From SZUA-1377 sp964622255 (GTDB lineage: Bacteria; Campylobacterota; Campylobacteria; Campylobacterales; QNZT01): a DNA stretch of 8,534 nt. The stretch's first letter is position 1, and every line of letters starts with the position of its first letter. Shown here piece after piece: positions 1 to 6,063 of the stretch. The translations under genes were made by a program, and so were the position numbers. The DNA lies in contig CAZUPK010000070.1 in the NCBI GenBank assembly GCA_964622255.1, positions 1 through 8,534 of the forward strand. The letters run 5' to 3'. Under the pieces are notes generated by a model. It saw nothing but the letters and a program-made list of their open reading frames with translations. It was not told the DNA's origin and did not search any database.

Positions 1-2
1 AA

Positions 3-20
3 TAGACTTCTTGCAAAACT
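3..20 (+). repeat. Terminal inverted repeat, left end (transposase 3' side)
   Basis: The sequence TAGACTTCTTGCAAAACT matches the reverse complement of 893-910 at 17 of 18 bases, differing only at A15 (the partner reads G). The transposase stop codon (20-22 on the minus strand) touches the inner edge of the repeat. The outermost TA may be target duplication rather than element sequence. Confidence 0.9.
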
Positions 21-870
21 CATTTTTCAAGCACCATCATACCCCTATCAAAATTAATCAATCCACAAATAAGATTAACCCTTAAATTATACCTCTTTCT
101 ACGATTACGATACTTCTGTTTTATAATCTGAAAGGTTTTAATTTTAGCATTAACATGCTCTACAAAAATTCTTTTTGAAATCTTTTCTTGATTGGCTTTT
201 TTATCCTCATCTACAGGTTTATATTTTTTAGTATTTTTCTTTGGAATCTCAACATTTGAATGTAATTTTTCAACACCAATATATCCTAAATCTACTTTAG
301 CTTCTATACTTTGCAATATAGGTAATCTTGATCTCTTATAGAGTGAAAAATCATGCTCCTTTCCATTGGTTGTATCTACACATAAAATTCTATGATTTTG
401 ATCTATTACTATTTGTGCTTTTAATGTATGTTGTTTCTTCTTCCCTGAATAATGGTCTTTTTGTTTTTTTTTGGTCTCTCTATTGGACTCTCAGTTGCAT
501 CTATAATTATAAACTCTATCTCATTATCTGTATCATATAATGCTCTTTTGCTTGGTAATGAAAATTTACCCGATTTTATTAACACACTCTCTACATTTCT
601 TACTAATTTTGATGCTTATCCTTCACTGATCCCATAGTCTATCCCCATATGATATAGTGTTCTATACTCTCGATAATATTCGAGCATAAAAAGCACTCTA
701 TCTTCTTCACATAATTTAGACTTCCTCCCTCCTCTTTTATGCCCTTTCTTTCTCTCTTCTTCTGCTTTTTTATACTCTTTTACCATCGCTTCAAATGTTG
801 CTCTTTTTACACCAACCACTCTTTTAAAATTTTCATCATTTACTTTTTTAAATTTATCTATTTTTCTCAT
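20..870 (-). pseudogene. IS5-family DDE transposase, interrupted
   Basis: This would encode a transposase of about 283 residues that cuts and joins DNA at the element's inverted repeats. Read through the two lesions, it has a basic N-terminal region, a helix-turn-helix region (around 'LYHMGIDYGISEG.ASKLV') and a DDE catalytic core. The first Asp is in 'IIIDATESPIERP' (codon 499-501), the second in 'VDLGYIG' (290-292) and the Glu in 'RIFVEHVNAKIK' (158-160). A TAA at 616-618 sits where related proteins usually have Tyr ('GYASKLV'). Near 463-472 the frame then changes by one base in a run of nine A residues on the coding strand. The start is ATG at 868-870, with no clear ribosome site. I call it a pseudogene, although the second lesion has the form of a -1 slippage site. 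Sequencing error in the homopolymer could explain the frame change but not the TAA. Confidence 0.85.
463..469 (-). other. Possible -1 ribosomal slippage heptamer in the transposase
   Basis: On the minus strand the zero-frame codons CCA AAA AAA AAC contain A AAA AAC, a canonical X XXY YYZ slip site. A -1 slip here leads directly to CAA AAA GAC CAT TAT TCA GGG, the frame encoding 'QKDHYSGKKKQHTLK', which continues the conserved transposase. Some IS5-family subgroups are known to fuse two frames by frameshifting. The upstream in-frame TAA means a slip here could not rescue a full-length protein in this copy. Simple homopolymer deletion remains an equally good explanation. Confidence 0.35.
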
Positions 871-876
871 ACTGAT

Positions 877-882
877 ATTATA
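877..882 (-). promoter_or_regulatory. Candidate -10 box for the transposase
   Basis: A perfect TATAAT lies on the minus strand at 882-877, just inside the right inverted repeat. The expected start of transcription, about 7 nt downstream, falls on or next to the ATG at 870, so the message would be leaderless or nearly so. A weak -35-like TTGCGA lies in the inverted repeat at 902-897 with a short 14-bp spacer. Only the -10 is persuasive. Confidence 0.45.
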
Positions 883-892
883 TCATTTTTTT

Positions 893-910
893 AGTTTCGC
901 AAGAAGTCTA
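893..910 (-). repeat. Terminal inverted repeat, right end (transposase 5' side)
   Basis: On the minus strand this reads TAGACTTCTTGCGAAACT, pairing with 3-20 with one mismatch. It lies upstream of the transposase start. Its outer three bases (908-910) also serve as the TAG stop codon of the neighbouring antiporter gene. Confidence 0.9.
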
Positions 911-2269
911 ATAAAGTCCCATCTTTTCAAACTGCACATACCAGACAAGCATTGACACAATATATCCAACTAAAATAGTCCAAGCAAACTTCATATGACT
1001 TCCAAAGGTATATATGCCTCTCATTCTACCCATAACTCCAACTCCTGCTGCACTTCCAAAGCTAATAAGACTTCCACCGATACCCGCTGTTAAAGTCACA
1101 AGTAACCATTCATCAACTCCCATTGGCGGATTTGCCTTTAATATAGCACTCATAACAGGAACGTTATCAACTATTGCAGAGATAAAACCTACTCCGATAT
1201 TTCCTGCCGTTGCACCTATTGCATCATATAGTTTTGCTATATACTCTAAGTATCCCAAAAAGTGTAAAGCACCAACTGCACTTAAGATTCCAAAGAAAAA
1301 CAAAAGTGTATCATTTTCAACAAGTCTCATACTTGCATATATATCAAAACCCTTAGTTCCTTTTCTCTTTTGAGAGTATGAGTAGAGTTTTAAAATACTT
1401 AAGCCAAACATCATTCCCCAAGTTGCAGGAAGACCAAAGAACTGATGCCCCAAAACAGCACCAGCTATGGTAAAAATTCCAAGATAAGCTGTTACTATAC
1501 CCCCAGGTTTTATAACTGGTTTTTCCTCAGTAGTAATGTCAAACTCTGGCTCACCCCTTGGAACAGACAGACTTAGTAAAAAAGCAGTTACTATCCAACC
1601 TATGATAGATGGTGGAAAGAGATATAAAAAGTCGGCAAAAGCACCTTTGCCGGCTGTCCAAGCCATAAGAGTTGTTATATCTCCAAAAGGACTCCAAGCT
1701 CCTCCGGCATTTGCAGCAACTACTATATTTATAGCACCAGGAACTAAAAATTCCGCTTTTTCCCTATCTATAGTCAAAAGAACGGTTGAAAGTATCAGTG
1801 CCGTTGTCATATTGTCAGCTATAGGAGAGATAAAAAATGCCAATGTCCCTGTCAACCAAAAAAGTCTTTTATAGCTGTAACCTTTTGAAATAAGTTTATA
1901 CTTTAGTGCTTCAAAGACTCTTCTTTCTATCAAAGTTTCTATAAAAGTCATAGCAACAAAGAGGAAGAAAAATATCTCCGCTATCTCTAAAATAAGATGC
2001 CCAACTTCATCACCAATAGCTTTCGTATCCATACCATTTATAGTAAAATAAAAGCCTATGAGCATAAAGATAAATGTTCCGACAAACAGAGCCGGTTTAG
2101 CCTTGTTTATATGATACTTCTCTTCTGTAGCGATAAAATAGTAACCGACAACAAAGATAATAAGACTTGCAAAACCTACCCAAGTAGATGTCAAGTGTTC
2201 TATATAACCTCCACCTTCACTAGCAAATAAAAACCCAAACATTAGTTGGATTAATAAAAATATTTTCAT
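908..2269 (-). CDS. nhaD: NhaD-type Na+/H+ antiporter
   Basis: This is an inner-membrane secondary transporter of the NhaD family (ion-transporter superfamily) that exports Na+ in exchange for H+. The product has 453 residues, close to family length, and is rich in hydrophobic helices. It starts with a hydrophobic segment (about residues 2-17) that could be a signal peptide or first helix. Conserved segments include SPIADNMTTA (148-157), NAGGAWSPFGDITTLMAW (187-204), VDNVPVMSAIL (367-377) and GSLISFGSAAGVGVMG (399-414). The duplicated polar motifs in the two halves are typical of this transporter fold. The gene follows nadB after 12 bp, with AAGGAA (2280-2275) as its ribosome site, so the two are probably co-transcribed. 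The last codons reach the insertion sequence, and the TAG stop (908-910) lies in its terminal repeat, so the native C-terminus may have been slightly different. The substrate assignment comes from family resemblance. Confidence 0.88.
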   Translation of the reverse strand: MKIFLLIQLMFGFLFASEGGGYIEHLTSTWVGFASLIIFVVGYYFIATEEKYHINKAKPALFVGTFIFMLIGFYFTINGMDTKAIGDEVGHLILEIAEIFFFLFVAMTFIETLIERRVFEALKYKLISKGYSYKRLFWLTGTLAFFISPIADNMTTALILSTVLLTIDREKAEFLVPGAINIVVAANAGGAWSPFGDITTLMAWTAGKGAFADFLYLFPPSIIGWIVTAFLLSLSVPRGEPEFDITTEEKPVIKPGGIVTAYLGIFTIAGAVLGHQFFGLPATWGMMFGLSILKLYSYSQKRKGTKGFDIYASMRLVENDTLLFFFGILSAVGALHFLGYLEYIAKLYDAIGATAGNIGVGFISAIVDNVPVMSAILKANPPMGVDEWLLVTLTAGIGGSLISFGSAAGVGVMGRMRGIYTFGSHMKFAWTILVGYIVSMLVWYVQFEKMGLY

Positions 2270-2274
2270 ATCAT

Positions 2275-2280
2275 TTCCTT
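2275..2280 (-). promoter_or_regulatory. Ribosome binding site of nhaD
   Basis: AAGGAA on the minus strand lies 5 nt before the ATG at 2269-2267, within the 12-bp gap after the nadB stop. It supports both the chosen start and translation from a shared nadB-nhaD message. Confidence 0.7.
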
Positions 2281-2281
2281 T

Positions 2282-3733
2282 TTAATCAACAATATAATGA
2301 ACTCCGATAGATTCTTCTTTGCATATCGTACTTTTTACGATTTTTCTTGAGGTTTTTAAGCGAAGCCTTAAAAATTTTCCTATATCCAATCCCAAAAAAC
2401 CATCTATTTTAAGCAAAGTATCTTCTAATTTTTTCCTACTTCTAACAACTCCAGCACTCTCCCACATCAATCTTCTTAGCTCATTTTTTATTTTCTTATC
2501 AGATGGTTTAAACAGTTCTTCCTCTTCTTCACTAAACTCTTTTATATCAAACTCAAAACTATCTTTCAATATAGACTCCTTAGCTCTTTTAGAAAAAACA
2601 AGCCCTTCTAAAAGTGAGTTTGATGCAAGTCTGTTAGCTCCATGAACTCTTGTATTTGCAACTTCCCCTATGGCATAGAGATTTTTCATACCCTTTACTT
2701 TTCCATCTAGATCAACCTCTATACCACCCATAGAATAGTGAAAAGCAGGAGAGATAGGAACTTTGCTTTCTGGCAAGTTGTATCCTAAATCTTTTAAGTT
2801 ATAGTAAATAGTTGGAAACCTCTTTTTAAAAAACTCTTTATCAAACATACCAAGATCTAAAAAAACCTCTTTTTTAGTTTTTGCTTTATATTCAAATATC
2901 GCTCTACTTACCACACTTCTTGGACTTAGCTCTCCCCTATCGTCATACTCAAACAAAAATCTTTTTCCATCCTCATCAACTATCCAAGCACCCTCACCTC
3001 TTAAAGCCTCAGTTAAAAGCTGTTTTCTAGCTCCTACAGAGTGTATAAAAACAGTTGGATGAAACTGCATCATCTCCATATCTCTTAAACGAAGTCCCTT
3101 TTCAAGTGCTATACCTTGAAGTTCTCCACTTATAGTATAAGAGTTTGTATGATATTCATAGATACTCCCAACTCCCCCACTTGCTATAACAACCGTCTTT
3201 GCATAATAGTTCCTTATCTTTCCACAGTTATAAACTTTAACTCCATAACATATATCATTCTCTATCAAAAGATCTGTTACAGTTGTATTGTATAAAAGTT
3301 CGTGAGGGTTTTCAAACATCAAAAATTTATGCACCTCTCTACCTGTGGCATCTCCTCCGGCATGTATGATACGGTTTTTGCTGTGAGCTGCCTCTTTTGT
3401 GTATAGGATATTGCCATTTTCATCTTTATCAAAAGGACAACCTCTATCCATCAAATCCTTAACAACTCCTATCCCGTCACTACACATAACCCTGACTGCT
3501 TTTTCATCACAAAGTCCAGCTCCAGCATCAAGAGTATCTTTTATATGTGCTTTGATATCATCTTCATCAACTGCAACTGCAATACCACCTTGTGCATAAA
3601 AAGTGTTACAATCCCAACTTCTCTCTTTTGTTACTATCAAAACTTTTTTATCTTTTGGAAGAATATTTGAGAGATTTAATCCCGCAATCCCCGAACCAAT
3701 GATGATTACATCATAAATAGTTTTATTTCGCAT
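2282..3733 (-). CDS. nadB: L-aspartate oxidase
   Basis: NadB oxidises L-aspartate to iminoaspartate, the first step of de novo NAD synthesis; NadA then makes quinolinate. It is a soluble FAD enzyme of the succinate dehydrogenase/fumarate reductase flavoprotein family. From the chosen start the protein has 483 residues. The FAD-binding motif is DVIIIGSGIAGL (8-19), followed by TFYAQGGIAVAV (44-55), HSKNRIIHAGGDATGREV (117-134), QFHPT (223-227), LTEALRGEG (240-248), SPRSVVSRAI (270-279), FHYSMGG (331-337) and GEVANTRVHGANRLASNSLL (356-375). His225, Arg272 and His332 match the expected active-site positions (E. coli His244, Arg290, His351), and Glu114 probably corresponds to Glu121. The frame extends upstream to an ATG at 3793, but that adds 20 non-family residues across the likely promoter. 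ATG 3733 puts the Rossmann motif at the usual distance. Its ribosome site is weak, and ATG 3760 is an alternative. nhaD follows directly. Confidence 0.95.
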   Translation of the reverse strand: MRNKTIYDVIIIGSGIAGLNLSNILPKDKKVLIVTKERSWDCNTFYAQGGIAVAVDEDDIKAHIKDTLDAGAGLCDEKAVRVMCSDGIGVVKDLMDRGCPFDKDENGNILYTKEAAHSKNRIIHAGGDATGREVHKFLMFENPHELLYNTTVTDLLIENDICYGVKVYNCGKIRNYYAKTVVIASGGVGSIYEYHTNSYTISGELQGIALEKGLRLRDMEMMQFHPTVFIHSVGARKQLLTEALRGEGAWIVDEDGKRFLFEYDDRGELSPRSVVSRAIFEYKAKTKKEVFLDLGMFDKEFFKKRFPTIYYNLKDLGYNLPESKVPISPAFHYSMGGIEVDLDGKVKGMKNLYAIGEVANTRVHGANRLASNSLLEGLVFSKRAKESILKDSFEFDIKEFSEEEEELFKPSDKKIKNELRRLMWESAGVVRSRKKLEDTLLKIDGFLGLDIGKFLRLRLKTSRKIVKSTICKEESIGVHYIVD

Positions 3734-3773
3734 CTTTAACCACTTTATCTTTTGGAACATAAATAGGTAAAGT

Positions 3774-3779
3774 TTTATA
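3774..3779 (-). promoter_or_regulatory. Candidate -10 box for the nadB-nhaD unit
   Basis: TATAAA (5 of 6 match to TATAAT) lies on the minus strand at 3779-3774. Transcription would start near 3767, leaving about 33 nt before the chosen nadB ATG at 3733. No convincing -35 is seen, as is common for sigma-70-class promoters of Campylobacterota. Several other AT-rich hexamers exist in this gap, so the choice is tentative. Confidence 0.35.
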
Positions 3780-3809
3780 ACCACAACCAACAAAATTAAA
3801 AACTATAAA

Positions 3810-3818
3810 TGCTATAAT
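3810..3818 (+). promoter_or_regulatory. Extended -10 promoter of the DUF721-uvrC operon
   Basis: TGCTATAAT is a perfect TATAAT preceded by the TGn extension, in an AT-rich stretch with no clear -35. This is the form known for Campylobacter and Helicobacter housekeeping promoters. The -10 ends at 3818, so transcription should begin about 3824-3826, at the ATG of the first gene (3825). It is the only strong plus-strand promoter candidate upstream of the four-gene run. Confidence 0.65.
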
Positions 3819-3824
3819 AATAAT

Positions 3825-4277
3825 ATGAAAACAGTTAGTCAAATAATATCTCATTTAGTTTCGAAACCTCAATATCAAAAAATATCATCAAAGAGGTGTT
3901 TTATGAAAGTTATAGAACTTTTACCACCTCACCTTAGTCGTGCAGTTTTATTTACATATACTAAAAACCGAACTCTTTTTATCGTTTTAAACCATCCAGG
4001 ATTCAAAATGGAGTTTCATTATAAGGATAATTTAATAAAGAGTTTATTAAAACAGATTAAAACTGTTGATTTAACTTGTAAGGATATGGAGAATATAAAG
4101 AAGATAAAGTATTTTGTCTCAAACAAAGTTATAAAAAAAGAAGAACCACCAACTAAAAAGCTAATATTTAAAGAAAAAGCTAGAGGAGAGTTTTCTATTC
4201 TAACAGAAGATAAAAAGCTTCAAGAGTTATTTCAAAAGATAAAAAATAGCATCAAGGCAAATTATGACAACTCTTGA
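3825..4277 (+). CDS. DUF721/DciA-like small protein
   Basis: This 150-residue basic protein resembles the short DUF721-type proteins of Campylobacterota. The N-terminal helical part (residues 1-35, 'SQIISHLVSKPQYQKI', Cys25) is followed by a compact alpha/beta part, LLPPHLSRAVLFTYTKNRTL (32-51) and FIVLNHPGFKMEFHY (52-66). A Lys-rich linker (95-117) and a short helix, EFSILTEDKKLQELFQKIKN (122-141), complete it. DUF721 includes DciA, which helps load the replicative helicase DnaB; that role here is inference. No ribosome site precedes ATG 3825 and the promoter suggests a leaderless message. An in-frame ATG at 3903, preceded by AGAGGTG, would give a 124-residue form. I keep 3825 because the N-terminal helix looks like part of the family fold. 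The end overlaps uvrC by 14 nt, so translation is probably coupled. Confidence 0.6.
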   Translation: MKTVSQIISHLVSKPQYQKISSKRCFMKVIELLPPHLSRAVLFTYTKNRTLFIVLNHPGFKMEFHYKDNLIKSLLKQIKTVDLTCKDMENIKKIKYFVSNKVIKKEEPPTKKLIFKEKARGEFSILTEDKKLQELFQKIKNSIKANYDNS

Positions 4278-6063
4278 ACAAAAGTTAAAAAACATCCCAA
4301 ACTCTCCTGGTATCTATCAATACTTTGATAAAGATGGTAGAGTTTTATACATAGGAAAGGCAAAAGTTTTAAAAAATAGAGTAAAAAGTTACTTCAACTT
4401 CACCCCTACCATAAGCCCAAATCCAAAACTCTCTCCTAGAATCTTCAAGATGCTAACTGAAGTTGAAAACTTAGAGTATATAGTTGTTGAAAGCGAACAA
4501 GATGCACTTATTTTGGAAAATTCTCTCATAAAGCAGTTAAAACCAAAGTATAACATACTATTAAGGGATGATAAAACATATCCATATATCTATATAGATT
4601 TGAGTGAAGAGTTTCCACGATTTGAGATAACAAGAAAGGTAATAAAAAGACCTTATATAAGATACTTTGGTCCCTTTGCTTCAGGAGCCAAAGATATAGT
4701 TAATAGCATCTACGAACTCTTTCCACTTGTCCAAAGAAAGGCAAATATAAAGAGTCAAAAAAGGTGCCTTTTTTATCAAATAAAAAGGTGTTTAGCTCCT
4801 TGCGAAGGGCTTGTAAGCAAAAAGGAGTATAGAAAGATAGTTGATGATGCTTTTAGTTATATAGCCGACAGTAAAAAAGTTATAAAAAAGTTAGAAGAAA
4901 AGATGCTTATCCTTGCCGAAGAGTTAAAATTTGAAGAGGCAGGAAAACTTCGTGATAGGATAAAAAAGATAAAAAAGGCTTCTGTTTTGATAACTATAGA
5001 TATAGCAAAACTAGAAAATTTTGATATCTTTGCTGTTGAAGTTGAGGAAGAGAGAGCTTGTGGAGTAAAAATCTTTGTTAGAGATGGAAAAGTTGTATCA
5101 AGCGATCATCATATCTTTAAAAATGAGTTTGGTTTTGATAGAGATGAACTTTATAAAACTCTTCTTTTAAACCACTACCAAAAAGAGTTACCTTTTATCC
5201 CAAAAGAGATACTTTTAAATGATGAGTTTTCACAAAAGGATGAAATAGAGAGGTTTATTTATCTTACTTATGGTAAAAAAGTGGAGATAAAAATACCACA
5301 AAAAGGAGATAAGAAAAAATTAACAATACTTGCACAAAAAAATGCAAAAGAACTTTTAAGAGTTCAGAGCATTAAGAACCAAAACATACTAAAAGAGATA
5401 AAAGAGCTTTTTGGACTTAGTTGTATCCCTTATGCTATAGAGGGATATGATAATTCCCATATGATGGGAAGTGCAAGAGTCGGTTCGGTTGTTTTTTGGG
5501 AAGAAAAGTTTATAAAACAAAACTATCGTCACTATAACTTAAGTTCATCTGATGAATATGCACAGATGAAAGAGCTTTTAAAAAGAAGGATTGAGAACTT
5601 AGAAAAAAATCCTCTTCCAAATCTTTTAGTTATAGATGGAGGTAAAACACTGTTAGATTTAGCGATAAAAATAGCTAAACAAAAAAATATTTTTGTCGAT
5701 ATAGTTGCAATCGCTAAGGAAAAAAGAGATGCAAAAGTCCAAAGGGCAAAGGGACGAGCAAAAGATATCATCTGGAGCCAAAATGGAGAGTTTAAACTCC
5801 CTAGCGATGATAAAAGGTTACACTTTATCCAAAATATAAGAGATGAAGCTCATAGATTTGCTATAAGCTTTCATAAAAAACAAAAACTTAAGGAGGATAA
5901 AAGTATAAGCCTTTTAAAAAGGGATGGTATAGGAGAAGCAACTATAAAAAAGCTTATCCTATATTTTGGAACATTTGAAAATATTAAAAATGCCTCTTTT
6001 GAAGAACTTTCAAAAGTAATTGGCAAAAAAAAAGCAAAAAACATTAAAAGGGGTCAAACTTGA
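4264..6063 (+). CDS. uvrC: UvrABC excinuclease subunit C
   Basis: UvrC is the dual-incision nuclease of nucleotide excision repair; recruited by UvrB at damaged DNA, it cuts on both sides of the lesion. At 599 residues it has full family length. The N-terminal GIY-YIG nuclease (about 12-95) shows GIY (16-18), YIG (29-31), Arg39 and Glu85. A cysteine cluster follows at 168, 176 and 180. The UVR domain that binds UvrB is at about 207-240 (LKFEEAGKLRDRIKKI). The RNase H-like second nuclease has Asp396 (YDNSH), Asp458 (VIDGG) and His530 (RDEAHRF). Helix-hairpin-helix DNA-binding motifs occupy about 550-595. ATG 4264 overlaps the previous gene by 14 nt, with AAGG a few bases before it. The stop overlaps the next start by 4 nt (TTGA). 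One expected iron-sulfur cysteine appears to be missing, as noted in the findings. Confidence 0.97.
   Translation: MTTLEQKLKNIPNSPGIYQYFDKDGRVLYIGKAKVLKNRVKSYFNFTPTISPNPKLSPRIFKMLTEVENLEYIVVESEQDALILENSLIKQLKPKYNILLRDDKTYPYIYIDLSEEFPRFEITRKVIKRPYIRYFGPFASGAKDIVNSIYELFPLVQRKANIKSQKRCLFYQIKRCLAPCEGLVSKKEYRKIVDDAFSYIADSKKVIKKLEEKMLILAEELKFEEAGKLRDRIKKIKKASVLITIDIAKLENFDIFAVEVEEERACGVKIFVRDGKVVSSDHHIFKNEFGFDRDELYKTLLLNHYQKELPFIPKEILLNDEFSQKDEIERFIYLTYGKKVEIKIPQKGDKKKLTILAQKNAKELLRVQSIKNQNILKEIKELFGLSCIPYAIEGYDNSHMMGSARVGSVVFWEEKFIKQNYRHYNLSSSDEYAQMKELLKRRIENLEKNPLPNLLVIDGGKTLLDLAIKIAKQKNIFVDIVAIAKEKRDAKVQRAKGRAKDIIWSQNGEFKLPSDDKRLHFIQNIRDEAHRFAISFHKKQKLKEDKSISLLKRDGIGEATIKKLILYFGTFENIKNASFEELSKVIGKKKAKNIKRGQT
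6048..6053 (+). promoter_or_regulatory. Ribosome binding site supporting a TTG start
   Basis: AAGGGG lies 6 nt before TTG 6060-6062, inside the end of uvrC. No ATG occurs in frame until well into the PAS-like domain. The ribosome site and the 4-nt TTGA overlap together make TTG the best start. Confidence 0.65.

Larger units (their letters stand above)
3..910 (-). mobile_element. IS5-family insertion sequence, transposase-defective
   Basis: The element is bounded by two 18-bp inverted repeats (3-20 and 893-910) that match at 17 of 18 positions. Between them lies one minus-strand transposase of the HTH_Tnp_4 plus DDE type, as in small IS5-family elements of 0.8-1.0 kb. The exact ends are uncertain. 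If the outermost TA on each side (3-4 and 909-910) is a target duplication, the element proper is 5-908, 904 bp long; otherwise it is 908 bp. Only two to four bases of left flank are visible, so a longer duplication cannot be tested. The transposase frame is interrupted twice, so this copy is probably not autonomous. An intact copy elsewhere in the genome could still move it, because both ends look intact. Confidence 0.9.

Noticed and set aside
328..637. Two overlapping plus-strand open frames across the insertion sequence (328-540 and 452-637)
   Set aside because: They lie antisense to the conserved transposase, are full of low-complexity hydrophobic runs, and have no ribosome site or family resemblance.
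1014..2230. Plus-strand open frames inside nhaD
   Set aside because: They are shadows of a strongly conserved membrane-protein gene on the other strand.
3734..3793. Upstream extension of nadB to the ATG at 3793
   Set aside because: The extra 20 residues are not part of the FAD-binding fold and cover the likely nadB promoter. The usual distance from start to the Rossmann motif fits ATG 3733.
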